Assembly (NCBI GenBank): GCA_030442055.1 | Contig: JAUJEB010000004.1 | Coordinates: forward strand, 62,001 to 126,000 | Direction of reading: 5' to 3' | Origin: Agaribacillus aureus | GTDB lineage: Bacteria; Bacteroidota; Bacteroidia; Cytophagales; Cyclobacteriaceae | DNA length: 64,000 bases | Part shown: piece after piece, positions 16,113 to 24,256 of the stretch | Layout: each line of letters opens with the position of its first letter | Numbering within the stretch: position 1 is the stretch's first letter | Translations under genes and position numbers: made by a program | Notes under the pieces: model-generated | What the model saw: only the letters and a program-made list of their open reading frames with translations | Database searches by the model: none | Told to the model about the DNA's origin: nothing

Positions 16113-18773
16113 ATGAAAATGATGAAAGTTGGGTACGTAATCTTAAGTGCCATCTGGGTACTTGCAAGTTGTACTGAAAAAGCGCCGACGTGTGAGCCGG
16201 CCGAAAGTGCTGGTGTAGACATCAGCCTTGACTCTTTATCCAAGGCCCTCAACTGGCCAGAAGAACTACGGATAACAAATTTTGCAGGTCCGGACATAAC
16301 ACCCAGTCCGGCGTGCCTGGCTGTGGCGGCTACGGGAGAGGTTTTCGTCGGTGTGGATATGATAGGATCATTGGGCAAAGATCCCGGAAAAGGCAGGATC
16401 GTAAAACTCATCGACTGTAACAATGATGGCATCCTGGACAAACAAACTACTTTTGCCACGCTAGATAATCCCAGGGGTCTTTTTCCGCTTGGTGACCGGT
16501 TATTTGTGTTGTATACTACCTTCTCCGAAACCACAGGACAGGCAAGTGGAATGGATCTTGCCGTTTTTAACGATGAGGACAGGGACGGCGTAGCAGATGG
16601 ACCGTCGGAGGTACTGATCCACAACATCAGTACTTCAAAGTTTTTACGTAGCAGGGGAACCGATCATGCTACCAATGGCATCAGAATGGGTATCGATGGC
16701 TGGATTTACATTGCTGTTGGCGATTTTGGATTTCATAATGCCGTTGACCGGTCAGGTAAAGAAATGACCATGCTCGGCGGCGGTGTGGTACGGGTGCGTC
16801 CCGATGGTACGGAAATGGAGGTTTATACACATGGGTTACGAAATATATATGATGTCGCCATCGATCCCTATATGAATATATATACCAGGGGAAATACCAA
16901 TGATGGCGGTGGTTGGAATGTGCGTTTCACCCATCACATCCAATCGGGGGAATATGGTTATCCTGTTTTGTTTAAGCACTTTACAGAAGAAATCCTTCCG
17001 GCACTGGTCGATGTTGGCGGAGGATCCGGTACCGGTGCGCTGTTTATGGACGATCCCACCTGGCCCACTCAATACAACCGCGTTCCTATGATGGCAGACT
17101 GGGGAAGGAGCCATCTTTACATCCACCGGATAACCCCTGACGGTGCAAGTTTTCAACAGGACCAGGAGGACTTTATCAAATTCCCTCAAATTACCGACCT
17201 GGATGTGGATGCTTCCGGTAGGATGTACATGGCTGCCTGGGATGGTGCGGGTTATCGCGGTGATTCCACGAAAGGATTTGTGGTACGTGTTGTTCCCAAA
17301 AGCTGGGAATACACCCCCTTTCCGGATCTTAAAAAGCTATCCATTGACGGTCTTACAGATTACATTAAATCCGGTAGCGCGGTGGCGCGCCTTCATGCGC
17401 AACAGGAGTTGATTACGCGTCCCTGGGAACAGGCGTCAAAGGCCTTGTGGGAAATTGCCGCTGACGAGGCCCTCCCCCTGCACACACGCGTGGCCGGAAT
17501 TTTCGGCTATGCCCAAATTGCTACCCAAAATGATATTACAAACTTTCTGTCGCTCGTATCCGATAACGCGGTAAGAGAATTTGTATTGCGGGCTCTTGCC
17601 GATCGCAAGGGTCGCTTTAAAAACGTACCGTTGGAGCCGTTTATCGAGGGACTGACAGCTACTTCTGAAAGAGTTCAGGTGGCAGCAGCAGCCGGTCTGG
17701 GACGGCTTAATCATCCCGAAGCAGCTGAGGCATTGTTAAAAGTAAAGATAGGCGAACCGCTGGAGGCCCCGGCAAAAGGGACGGAAGGTCCTCATGCCAC
17801 TCCTAAGGCAACTGTAATTCCGGCACACGTTGCGGTGAGGTCATTGGTGAACCTTCATGCCGTCGATGCCTGTGTGCGTGCTATCCAGGGCGAAAATGCG
17901 GAGTTGGCATTATGGGCTTTGCGCTATATGCATGATCCCAGAGCAGTCACTGGTCTCATAACGGCTTATGAATCAACCAATGACAAAAAGCTAAAAACCC
18001 AAATAATCACCACCTTATCGCGTCTTTACCAAAAGGAAGCACCTTATGACGGCTCGTGGTGGTGGAGCACACGGCCAGATACGCATGGCCCTTATTACAA
18101 AACCATCACCTGGGAGGCATCTGAGGAAATCAAGGATTTCTTAATGAAAGTTTGGACCGGAGCCACTGCAGCTGAAAAACAATTCTTCGCCGATCTGAAC
18201 GGCAAATTTCGTATGGGAATCAGTGCGTTTGGCGGTGAAGAAAAGGTGGAAATTGCAGCTACAGAAGAACCTAAAGTGAATTTCGAAAAAATAAAAAATA
18301 AGCAAGGGCAAGTCGGTAAAAGCCCTATAGAAGATATTATACTGGCTGTCAATGAAATTAAAGGAGATGCCGTGCTTGGAGAGAAATTGTTCACGCGGCA
18401 GGGATGCCAGGCATGTCACCAATTAAAAGCCAGCGAGACCATGAAGGGACCTTTTATGGGGCAAATTGGCTCGATTATGAGCAGAGATCAAATAGCGGAA
18501 TCCATACTAAAACCCAATGCCTCCATTTCGCAGGGATTTGCATCGGTTAATATTACCACCAAAGACAATAAGGTTTACAGCGGATTTGTTTCGGAAGAAA
18601 GCGCCGATAAAGTAGTGATCCGAAACATTGCCGGGCAGGTTTTTACAATCAAAGCGGAAGATATTTCAGAGCGGAAAGAGCTTGAAACTTCTATGATGCC
18701 TGCCGGCTTGGTTAATTCATTGTCTTATCACGAATTTGCTTCTTTGCTTACATTTCTGTCCGAACAAAAGTAG
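16113..18773 (+). CDS. Large lipoprotein: beta-propeller dehydrogenase-like, HEAT repeats and C-terminal c-type heme domain
   Basis: An 886-residue protein from the ATG at 16113; an upstream TTG at 16095 is disfavoured. After a lipobox-like VLASC come a PVC/Bacteroidota-type membrane-bound dehydrogenase beta-propeller (PSPACLAVAATGEVFVG, DHATNGIRMGIDGWIYIAVG, RNIYDVAIDPYMNIY), a HEAT-like alpha region (about residues 420-640), and a C-terminal cytochrome c domain with CQACH at 765-769. This last part resembles the putative heme-binding domain with MKGPFMGQIGSIMSRDQIAESILKPN. The family is thought to oxidise sugars or alcohols; the substrate is not shown. Neighbouring sulfatase and FAD oxidoreductase suggest carbohydrate catabolism. 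Confidence 0.85.
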   Translation: MKMMKVGYVILSAIWVLASCTEKAPTCEPAESAGVDISLDSLSKALNWPEELRITNFAGPDITPSPACLAVAATGEVFVGVDMIGSLGKDPGKGRIVKLIDCNNDGILDKQTTFATLDNPRGLFPLGDRLFVLYTTFSETTGQASGMDLAVFNDEDRDGVADGPSEVLIHNISTSKFLRSRGTDHATNGIRMGIDGWIYIAVGDFGFHNAVDRSGKEMTMLGGGVVRVRPDGTEMEVYTHGLRNIYDVAIDPYMNIYTRGNTNDGGGWNVRFTHHIQSGEYGYPVLFKHFTEEILPALVDVGGGSGTGALFMDDPTWPTQYNRVPMMADWGRSHLYIHRITPDGASFQQDQEDFIKFPQITDLDVDASGRMYMAAWDGAGYRGDSTKGFVVRVVPKSWEYTPFPDLKKLSIDGLTDYIKSGSAVARLHAQQELITRPWEQASKALWEIAADEALPLHTRVAGIFGYAQIATQNDITNFLSLVSDNAVREFVLRALADRKGRFKNVPLEPFIEGLTATSERVQVAAAAGLGRLNHPEAAEALLKVKIGEPLEAPAKGTEGPHATPKATVIPAHVAVRSLVNLHAVDACVRAIQGENAELALWALRYMHDPRAVTGLITAYESTNDKKLKTQIITTLSRLYQKEAPYDGSWWWSTRPDTHGPYYKTITWEASEEIKDFLMKVWTGATAAEKQFFADLNGKFRMGISAFGGEEKVEIAATEEPKVNFEKIKNKQGQVGKSPIEDIILAVNEIKGDAVLGEKLFTRQGCQACHQLKASETMKGPFMGQIGSIMSRDQIAESILKPNASISQGFASVNITTKDNKVYSGFVSEESADKVVIRNIAGQVFTIKAEDISERKELETSMMPAGLVNSLSYHEFASLLTFLSEQK

Positions 18774-18784
18774 GTTGGCGTGAG

Positions 18785-18824
18785 GTACTCAGCCAGGTGT
18801 TGCGGCTCGCGCAAGGGGATTGCT
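18785..18824 (+). repeat. Partial copy of repeat R3
   Basis: The stretch containing AGCCAGGTGTTGCGGCTCG and GCAAGGGGATTGCT recurs in longer form at 19121-19160 and 21424-21460. It starts a few bases after the cytochrome stop codon. Confidence 0.65.
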
Positions 18825-18839
18825 CCACCACCCTCTGGC

Positions 18840-18963
18840 GCAGGTCTTCCAGCCCTGTGCCAATCGTGAAAAAAGTGATAACCAAAAGAAAGCAACCTAT
18901 GACTAGATAAGGCAGCATAAATTCGCAAATCCTATTTAACCCGCACAGGACCGGAGGACCTGC
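18840..18963 (+). mobile_element. MITE-like element R2, copy 1 (124 bp, terminal inverted repeats)
   Basis: The element begins GCAGGTCTTCC (18840-18850) and ends GGAGGACCTGC (18953-18963), an 11-bp terminal inverted repeat with one mismatch. The interior (TGAAAAAAGTGATAACC, ATTCGCAAAT, TATTTAACCCGCACAGG) is shared with copies at 19641-19765 and 21037-21145. It contains no ORF, so it fits a non-autonomous miniature element or another dispersed palindromic repeat. No transposase for it is in the window. Confidence 0.65.
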
Positions 18964-18973
18964 CTTAGTGATT

Positions 18974-19072
18974 TAATTTGGTAAAACTCCTTCCCCGGGG
19001 AAGGTGCCCTTGTGGGAATAGGCAGCTTAGCCGGAACAGGGTGGGCGGAAGGGGTCAGTTGATGTCTAAGGC
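18974..19072 (+). repeat. Dispersed repeat R1, copy 1
   Basis: This block contains CTTCCCCGGGGAAG, a 14-bp palindrome, then GTGGGAATAGGCAGCTTAGC and GGGTGGGCGGAAGGGGT. Near-identical copies lie at about 21160-21235 on the same strand and, reversed, at 63146-63250 and 63455-63560. It has no coding potential that is conserved between copies. Confidence 0.75.
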
Positions 19073-19078
19073 TGACTT

Positions 19079-19200
19079 CGATAGCGTGCGTTTCCGTTGC
19101 ACTCAAACGCACGCTATCGGATACACCGCCAGGTGCTGCGGCTCAGGCTAAGTAATTACTTCAAAACCAGCGCGATGAGCCTACCACTTTTTCGCAATAA
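19079..19200 (+). repeat. Dispersed repeat R3, copy 1, with 15-bp hairpin
   Basis: The block opens with a perfect inverted repeat CGATAGCGTGCGTTT (19079-19093) / AAACGCACGCTATCG (19105-19119) with an 11-base loop. It is followed by GCCAGGTGCTGCGGCTC, ACTTCAAAACCAGCGC and TTTTTCGCAAT. A diverged copy lies at about 21379-21498, where the left arm of the hairpin has decayed. There is no U-run, so it does not look like an ordinary terminator. Confidence 0.7.
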
Positions 19201-19210
19201 TGCGGGAATT

Positions 19211-19432
19211 TTAATCTTCCTGTTCTTGTAGTTGTATGACGATCAGTTCCTTGGAAGCATGAATAGTTACGCGGCTGTCGATGGTAAATCCTATTTTTTC
19301 CAGCCAGTTACCGCAGAGCTTTATTTCCGGAACAATGCTGGTGCTCCATTGGTTATAGCGGTGCCTGGCCTGGATCTTCAGACTACGGGATTCCGGTCGT
19401 TTTGGTGGTCTTTTCTTTTTCGTAGTTCGCAT
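19211..19432 (-). CDS. SymE-family toxin-like protein
   Basis: A 73-residue basic protein. The C-terminal half (VPEIKLCGNWLEKIGFTIDS, RVTIHASKELIVIQL) is the SymE-type AbrB-fold domain, whose family pattern is I-x-L-x-G-x-W-L-x-x-A-G-F. SymE in E. coli is an SOS-induced protein linked to RNA cleavage or nucleoid compaction and is repressed by the antisense RNA SymR. Here the gene lies in a repeat-rich island. A 56-codon frame (19378-19545) overlaps its start and an inverted repeat (19461-19477 / 19551-19567) precedes it. An antisense RNA could not be identified from sequence alone. Confidence 0.75.
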   Translation of the reverse strand: MRTTKKKRPPKRPESRSLKIQARHRYNQWSTSIVPEIKLCGNWLEKIGFTIDSRVTIHASKELIVIQLQEQED

Positions 19433-19460
19433 GTTTGTATAGCATATGGAAGCCGGAGCT

Positions 19461-19567
19461 GCGAACTACAAGATACGCAAGGTATCAGTAATTTGAAGGC
19501 GTTGCCGCTACTCCACTCCGGCCATTTTTGATAATAAATTTTCATAGATTCGTATCTTGTAATTCGC
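19461..19567. repeat. Inverted repeat upstream of the SymE-like gene
   Basis: GCGAACTACAAGATACG (19461-19477) is repeated in reverse at 19551-19567 (CGTATCTTGTAATTCGC) with one mismatch and 73 bases between the arms. The arms flank the start of a short minus-strand frame that overlaps symE. It could be a regulator site, a structured mRNA leader, or the edge of a small inserted element. Confidence 0.6.
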
Positions 19568-19640
19568 GTTGGAAAGATACCAATTTCCTGAAGGCTATGC
19601 TAATATTAATTATTTAAAACACACTTAAGTACGCTCTGGT

Positions 19641-19765
19641 GCAGGTCTTCCAGCCCTATGCCCATCGTGAAAAAAGTGATAACCGAAAGAAAGCAGTCTA
19701 TGACTGGATAAGGCCAACGTAAATTCGCAAATCATATTTAACCCGCACAGGACCGGAGGACCTGC
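19641..19765 (+). mobile_element. MITE-like element R2, copy 2 (125 bp)
   Basis: Starts GCAGGTCTTCC (19641-19651) and ends GGAGGACCTGC (19755-19765), as in copy 1, with scattered substitutions inside. It is followed by CTAGTGAT, a flank also seen after copy 3. It borders the AT-rich gene at 19844-20938 on the left. Confidence 0.65.
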
Positions 19766-19843
19766 CTAGTGATGTTCAATGGAGCAGCAAAGTCATGATT
19801 GGTGCCAACCAGCCATGATTTTATACAACCTGTTAAGCTCTTT

Positions 19844-20938
19844 TTATTCAGAGATAATATAGGCTACTACTTTATCTGTTTCCATCCATTGAACTGTTAC
19901 TGTTATATCAGACATCCTGCTTGATAAATAGTTCTCAAAATCAGTTTTTAAAGAGTTGTACTGACTAATCTTTATATCTGCACAATTGAATTTTTGTACA
20001 ACTTTTCCGGTATATGTTTGAATCCCTTTTGTTTTAGATGCAAAAAGGATTCCAATTGTTTTTAAAACAAAAAATTGAACATAACTACTATATAAGTATG
20101 TAGTATGAACAAAGCTGTTAGACCACTTGTTAATCAGCAAAATAATGTTGACATCAAAAGGGAACTGAATTCTGGAGTTTGTTTTTTTAACTTCCTCTTT
20201 TATAAAGCCCCAAGAGATTTGAGTGAATTTTTTTATAGGGTTTCCGTCTTTATCTTCAATTGAATGGTAGCCAATTAACTCTCGTCCAAATACTTCAAGT
20301 AGTTGTCTAATTTGAAACATCACATTCGGCTTCAAATCTCTTAGATATAAATCTTCAATTTTTGTTAACTCTTCGACATGAAATAAAGTACGAGCTGCAG
20401 AGTAAATATCCGTCGGTGATAAATTTCTTCTCCTGCCACTATTCAATGAAAGCTTCGAGGTTGATTTTTTGTATTGAACTTCAAAGTGAGTGATTAACCA
20501 TTCCAAATCTATTTCTAAATCTATTAATGTATGTTCGAAAGCACTAATGTTTTTAGTACTTACTTTGTCGCGCAAGTATTCCACATATTTACATGATAAG
20601 TAGAGGCTTTTAAGCAGGTACTCTTTCCATTGATTTTTAGTTTTAAATGTTGCTCTTAAAATACATTCTATCAGTTGCTTGTCCTTATAAATTTTAGTTC
20701 CGATCTCGTTTTTGCAATATGCGATATACCAGTCAAAAAAGACCGTAGTTTTTTCAACAAGCTTCTTTCTTAGATAATAATTCTTCTTATTCCTTATAAA
20801 GGCATGTTTTTGCTTTCTAAGTTCGTTTAGTTCCTTTATGTCAAGGACATCAACATTTAAATCATCAATATATCGTATCATGTTTGATAGTTGAGCATAA
20901 CGTCCCATGCATAAGTAGGAGCGTGGGAAACCTGCCAT
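19844..20938 (-). CDS. AT-rich protein of unknown function between two R2 elements
   Basis: A 364-residue protein that I do not recognise. It is mostly alpha-helical, Lys-rich, and lacks a signal peptide; I see no strong membrane segment. Its G+C content is visibly lower (about a third by eye) than that of the neighbouring biosynthetic genes, which suggests recent transfer. An R-x5-H motif (RELIGYH) in a helical context and the later KWSNSFVHT are weakly reminiscent of HEPN-type ribonuclease domains, but this is not proof. Alternative starts are M11 and M20 (20879-20881). The gene is bracketed by R2 copies 2 and 3 in the same orientation, and the SymE-like toxin is nearby. A defence or mobile-island function is possible but unproven. 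Confidence 0.7.
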   Translation of the reverse strand: MAGFPRSYLCMGRYAQLSNMIRYIDDLNVDVLDIKELNELRKQKHAFIRNKKNYYLRKKLVEKTTVFFDWYIAYCKNEIGTKIYKDKQLIECILRATFKTKNQWKEYLLKSLYLSCKYVEYLRDKVSTKNISAFEHTLIDLEIDLEWLITHFEVQYKKSTSKLSLNSGRRRNLSPTDIYSAARTLFHVEELTKIEDLYLRDLKPNVMFQIRQLLEVFGRELIGYHSIEDKDGNPIKKFTQISWGFIKEEVKKTNSRIQFPFDVNIILLINKWSNSFVHTTYLYSSYVQFFVLKTIGILFASKTKGIQTYTGKVVQKFNCADIKISQYNSLKTDFENYLSSRMSDITVTVQWMETDKVVAYIISE

Positions 20939-21036
20939 AGAATCTACTTACGTGAAAGATACTAAAATGCTCTGACTTTTCGGATAGCAGAAAAGACCTA
21001 TTACTGATAGTTATATGCTTTTTTTATCCCCTCTAG

Positions 21037-21145
21037 GCAGGTCTTCCTGCCCTATGCCAATCGTGAAAAAAAGTGATAACCAAAAGAAAGCAACTATGAC
21101 TAGATAAGGCAGTGCAAATTCGCAAATCATATTTAACCCGCACAG
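21037..21145 (+). mobile_element. MITE-like element R2, copy 3, right end deleted
   Basis: Begins GCAGGTCTTCC (21037-21047) and runs collinear with copies 1 and 2 to CCCGCACAG. The last 15 bases of the element (GACCGGAGGACCTGC), including the right inverted repeat, are missing, and the shared flank CTAGTGAT follows directly. This clean loss shows where the element ends. Confidence 0.65.
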
Positions 21146-21159
21146 CTAGTGATAAAAAT

Positions 21160-21235
21160 CCTTCCCCGGGGAAGGTGCCCTTGTGGGAATAGGCAGCTTA
21201 GCCGGAACAGGGTGGGCGGAAGGGGTGAGTTAACG
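21160..21235 (+). repeat. Dispersed repeat R1, copy 2
   Basis: CTTCCCCGGGGAAGGTGCCC, GTGGGAATAGGCAGCTTAGC and GGGTGGGCGGAAGGGGTGAG match the copy at 18974-19072 and the reverse complement of the two copies near 63 kb. It directly follows R2 copy 3. Confidence 0.75.
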
Positions 21236-21252
21236 TCCTAAGCCAACTGGCG

Positions 21253-21345
21253 TTTCATTTCTCAGATTTAGTGATTTGGATGTTAGCGAAGACATTCGAT
21301 ATGCATTGGATACTATTTCCTGACTTCCGCGCTTAGTTTCAGGAA
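21253..21345 (+). repeat. Dispersed repeat R4
   Basis: TTTCATTTCTCAGATTTAG, TGATTTGGATGTTAG and GGATACTATTTCCTGACTTC recur as the reverse complement at about 63375-63450. In both places R4 follows R1 in the same relative order, so R1 and R4 form one composite unit. Confidence 0.65.
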
Positions 21346-21378
21346 AAATCATAAAGGAATGAACCTGCTTATCACGTA

Positions 21379-21498
21379 GTGCACGCGTTTCCGCTGCACT
21401 CAAACGCGCGCTATCGGATATACAGCCAGGTACTGCGGCTCGGGCAAAGGGATTGCTTCAAAACCAGCGCCATTGGCCTACCCTTTTTTCGCAATGAC
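21379..21498 (+). repeat. Dispersed repeat R3, copy 2
   Basis: Shares GCACTCAAACGC, GCTATCGGATA, TTCAAAACCAGCGC and TTTTTTCGCAATGACG-like blocks with 19079-19200. The 15-bp hairpin seen there is imperfect here. Confidence 0.65.
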
Positions 21499-21600
21499 GT
21501 GCATAGATAGAGGAGGATTGCATTTAAGATAACCTATCTCTAAATCCTGTCAAACCAGAGAATGAAGCGGATATATCACCACATTATTAACAGGCAAAAT

Positions 21601-22197
21601 CTATTTTTTATGTCTTGCTATTAACTCAGCCAGTACTTCATTGAGGTCAATATTTTTCGCTTCCAGCAGTACAAGATAATGAAATAACAGATCAGCAGCC
21701 TCTCCCCGGAAGAGGTCATCATTATTGTCTTTGGCCTCAATAACTAGCTCCACGGCCTCCTCTCCTACTTTTTGCGCTACTTTGTTGATACCCTTTTCAA
21801 ACAACGATTTAGTATAAGATTGGTCGCTATCACTATTTTTTCTATCCCTGATAATGTCTTTCAGATAATTGACAAAATACAGTTTATCGTCATTTTCTTC
21901 CTTAAAACAGGTCGCTGCGCCCGTGTGACAGACAGGTCCGCAGGGCTCCGCCTTTATCAGCAGGGTATCCCGGTCGCAATCGATCATAATCTCCTTCACC
22001 ATCAAAAAATTCCCGGATGTCTCACCTTTGGTCCATAGTCGCTCCTTTGTGCGGCTGTAAAATGTTACCTTGCCCTCGGCTTTTGTTTTGGTCAGTGCCT
22101 CCTCATTCATATAACCCAGCATCAGGACTTTTAAAGTCAGGTGGTCCTGGATTACTACGGGTACAAGGCCCTGTCCTTTTTTAAAATCTATGTCCAT
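21601..22197 (-). CDS. hisIE: Bifunctional phosphoribosyl-AMP cyclohydrolase / phosphoribosyl-ATP pyrophosphatase
   Basis: A 198-residue fusion of the second and third enzymes of histidine synthesis. Residues about 1-108 are the HisI domain with VTFYSRTKERLWTKGETSGN, DCDRDTLLIKAEPCGPVCH and a Zn-binding Cys set. Residues about 113-198 are the HisE domain (INKVAQKVGEEAVELVIEAK, then EAADLLFHYLVLL with the Mg-binding acidic helix). Product length is normal. It is the last gene of the minus-strand run that starts at 28058, 31 bases after hisF, and is followed by the repeat island. Confidence 0.97.
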   Translation of the reverse strand: MDIDFKKGQGLVPVVIQDHLTLKVLMLGYMNEEALTKTKAEGKVTFYSRTKERLWTKGETSGNFLMVKEIMIDCDRDTLLIKAEPCGPVCHTGAATCFKEENDDKLYFVNYLKDIIRDRKNSDSDQSYTKSLFEKGINKVAQKVGEEAVELVIEAKDNNDDLFRGEAADLLFHYLVLLEAKNIDLNEVLAELIARHKK

Positions 22198-22228
22198 TAT
22201 TCAATTAGATACGTTATCCTTTTAAAGT

Positions 22229-22984
22229 CTAAATCCTGATGGCTATGCCATCGCCTTGCAATTTCATTTTCAGCTCATCTATAGCTATTTCCTTATAGTG
22301 AAATATGCTGGCGGCCAGGGCGGCATCAGCTTTTCCCTCTGTAAAGACATCTGTAAAATGCACCATGTTACCGGCCCCTCCCGAAGCAATCACAGGAATG
22401 GTTAAAAGGTCGGAAATAGTAGCTGTCAGCGTATTAGCGAATCCACCTTTGGTCCCGTCATGATCCATTGATGTCAACAGGATCTCCCCTGCTCCGCGAT
22501 CTTCGACCTCTTTGGCCCATCCAATAGTTTCAATATCTGTAGGTGTTCTGCCCCCATGGGTATGTACCAGGTGCTTTCCGTCAACATATTTTGAGTCGAT
22601 CGCGACGACAATGCACTGAGCGCCAAATTCCAGGCTCAGCTCATTGACCAGTCCGGGATTTCTGACAGCGGCGGAATTGATAGATACTTTATCTGCTCCG
22701 GCACCAAGTAAGGCCGATACATCCTCTTTACTGCCGATTCCACCACCGACCGTAAACGGAATATTAACTTCCCTGGCAACTCGTTTCACCAAATCTACCA
22801 GGGTCTTCCTTTTTTCAACGGTGGCGGTAATATCCAAAAATACCAATTCATCCGCCCCTTGCTCGCTGTAAATGGCAGCGAGTTCCACGGGATCACCGGC
22901 ATCTCTCAGTTCAACAAAATTAACACCCTTTACCGTACGTCCGTCTTTAATATCCAGGCAAGGAACAATTCTTTTGGTAAGCAC
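22229..22984 (-). CDS. hisF: Imidazole glycerol phosphate synthase cyclase subunit
   Basis: A 251-residue TIM-barrel protein that, with HisH, converts PRFAR and glutamine-derived ammonia into imidazole glycerol phosphate and AICAR. The catalytic D11 lies in [16 protein letters not shown] and the second catalytic Asp in [13 protein letters not shown]. The phosphate loops FTVGGGI and VIASGGAGN are present. It follows the DinB-like gene by 26 bases and precedes hisIE by 31. Confidence 0.98.
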   Translation of the reverse strand: MLTKRIVPCLDIKDGRTVKGVNFVELRDAGDPVELAAIYSEQGADELVFLDITATVEKRKTLVDLVKRVAREVNIPFTVGGGIGSKEDVSALLGAGADKVSINSAAVRNPGLVNELSLEFGAQCIVVAIDSKYVDGKHLVHTHGGRTPTDIETIGWAKEVEDRGAGEILLTSMDHDGTKGGFANTLTATISDLLTIPVIASGGAGNMVHFTDVFTEGKADAALAASIFHYKEIAIDELKMKLQGDGIAIRI

Positions 22985-23010
22985 TTTTCTAAATTTAAAT
23001 AAAGTAAGTT

Positions 23011-23466
23011 TCAGGAATGTGAAAAAATTTGATTCAGGTGGTGGTGCAAATGGGCCAGGTAATCGTTAGCAAGCCACGACAGGGTGTGCAACTCCTTTTG
23101 TTCTTTTCCGGTATCACACTTTTTTTCAAAGCTCTTCTGAGGCATATTTTTTAGCACGTTGACGATTTGCAGGTTAGCTATTTTCCACAGTTGCTGCACG
23201 TTTTCGAGCGGCATGGCCTGATAATTCTGGATGGATACCCATTGATCCTGGTCATAAACAATGTGGGGTTCATCCAGGTACTGCCCTCTTATAAACCGGT
23301 TCAGGTTATTGTTGGCGGAATCTATCAAATGGCCTAATATCTCTTTTTTTGACCACTTTTGTAAAGAAGGTTTATGGTTTAAATCCGTTTCATTCAGCAA
23401 CGACAAGCGTGCATCTACCTCCTCAATAGTTTTTTCCAAATCCTTACAAATTGCTAACATGGTCAA
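23011..23466 (-). CDS. DinB-like (DUF664/YfiT superfamily) putative metal-dependent protein in the his operon
   Basis: A 151-residue four-helix protein. The three histidines expected for the DinB/YfiT metal site are present: in [14 protein letters not shown] near the start and in [13 protein letters not shown] at the end. [10 protein letters not shown] is the family's signature. DinB-like proteins include bacillithiol or mycothiol transferases and many with unknown reactions. The gene sits between hisA (39 bases) and hisF (26 bases) on the same strand, so it should be co-transcribed, but a role in histidine synthesis is not implied. The start may be the second ATG (23460). Confidence 0.75.
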   Translation of the reverse strand: MTMLAICKDLEKTIEEVDARLSLLNETDLNHKPSLQKWSKKEILGHLIDSANNNLNRFIRGQYLDEPHIVYDQDQWVSIQNYQAMPLENVQQLWKIANLQIVNVLKNMPQKSFEKKCDTGKEQKELHTLSWLANDYLAHLHHHLNQIFSHS

Positions 23467-23505
23467 TTCCTTTTACTGTCCTTCGCAGTTTCCCGGTTTA
23501 AATTC

Positions 23506-24228
23506 TTATTCATTAAAATAGATATCAAGGTCTGAAAGCTGGATTCTGCCTTCGTAAAAGGCCTTGCCAATAATTACTCCCTCGACCCCAATTCTTGCCA
23601 ATTCGTGCACATCTTCCAAACAGGAAACACCACCACTGGCAATCAGACAAATCTCCGGATAGTAATTGGAGATCTCCCGGTATAAATTCATGGCGGGGCC
23701 TTCCAGCAACCCATCTTTACTCACATCTGTACAGATCACATATTTGATGGACTTTTGAACGTATTCCTCCAAAAACACATGCAAGTTGACTGTTGTTTTT
23801 TCCTGCCAGCCATTGATAGCGATTTGTTTATCAATCACGTCTGCACCCAGGATTATTTGTTCATTGCCGAAGTTTTGCAACCAACTTTCAAACAACGGCG
23901 GGTTTTTGACAGCGATACTGCCTCCTGTCACCTGGCTAGCCCCGGCGCCAAACGCACCTTTCAAATCTTCTTCCGATTGAATACCACCTCCAAAGTCTAT
24001 CGACAATTCTGTGTGTGCAGCAATGGATTCCAGTACTTTAAGGTTGACCACTTTCTTTTGTTTGGCACCATCCAGGTCCACCAAATGCAACCTTTTCGCC
24101 CCCGCACCCTCAAACATTTTAGCCACCTCCAACGGATCGCTGTTGTATTCCTTTTTCTGGTTGTAATCTCCCTGAGTCAACCTAACACACTTACCATCGA
24201 TAATGTCAATCGCCGGAATAATATGCAT
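23506..24228 (-). CDS. hisA: ProFAR isomerase (HisA)
   Basis: A 240-residue TIM-barrel enzyme that isomerises ProFAR to PRFAR in histidine synthesis. D8 in MHIIPAIDIIDGKCVRLTQG is the general acid/base and the second Asp lies in ILGADVIDKQIAI. The phosphate-binding SIDFGGGIQ and IASGGVSC loops are present. It lies between hisH (28 bases upstream) and the DinB-like gene. Confidence 0.98.
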   Translation of the reverse strand: MHIIPAIDIIDGKCVRLTQGDYNQKKEYNSDPLEVAKMFEGAGAKRLHLVDLDGAKQKKVVNLKVLESIAAHTELSIDFGGGIQSEEDLKGAFGAGASQVTGGSIAVKNPPLFESWLQNFGNEQIILGADVIDKQIAINGWQEKTTVNLHVFLEEYVQKSIKYVICTDVSKDGLLEGPAMNLYREISNYYPEICLIASGGVSCLEDVHELARIGVEGVIIGKAFYEGRIQLSDLDIYFNE

Positions 24229-24256
24229 TGATTAAAATTTAGACATAAAACTTTTC

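Larger units (their letters stand above)
20939..21600. other. Repeat-filled intergenic region downstream of the his genes
   Basis: This 660-base region contains R2 copy 3, R1 copy 2, R4 and R3 copy 2 in tandem order and no convincing gene. It separates the AT-rich gene from the end of the his operon. Confidence 0.6.

Noticed and set aside
18774-21600. CRISPR array
   Set aside because: The repeats are long, of several kinds and irregularly spaced; there are no uniform spacers or cas genes.
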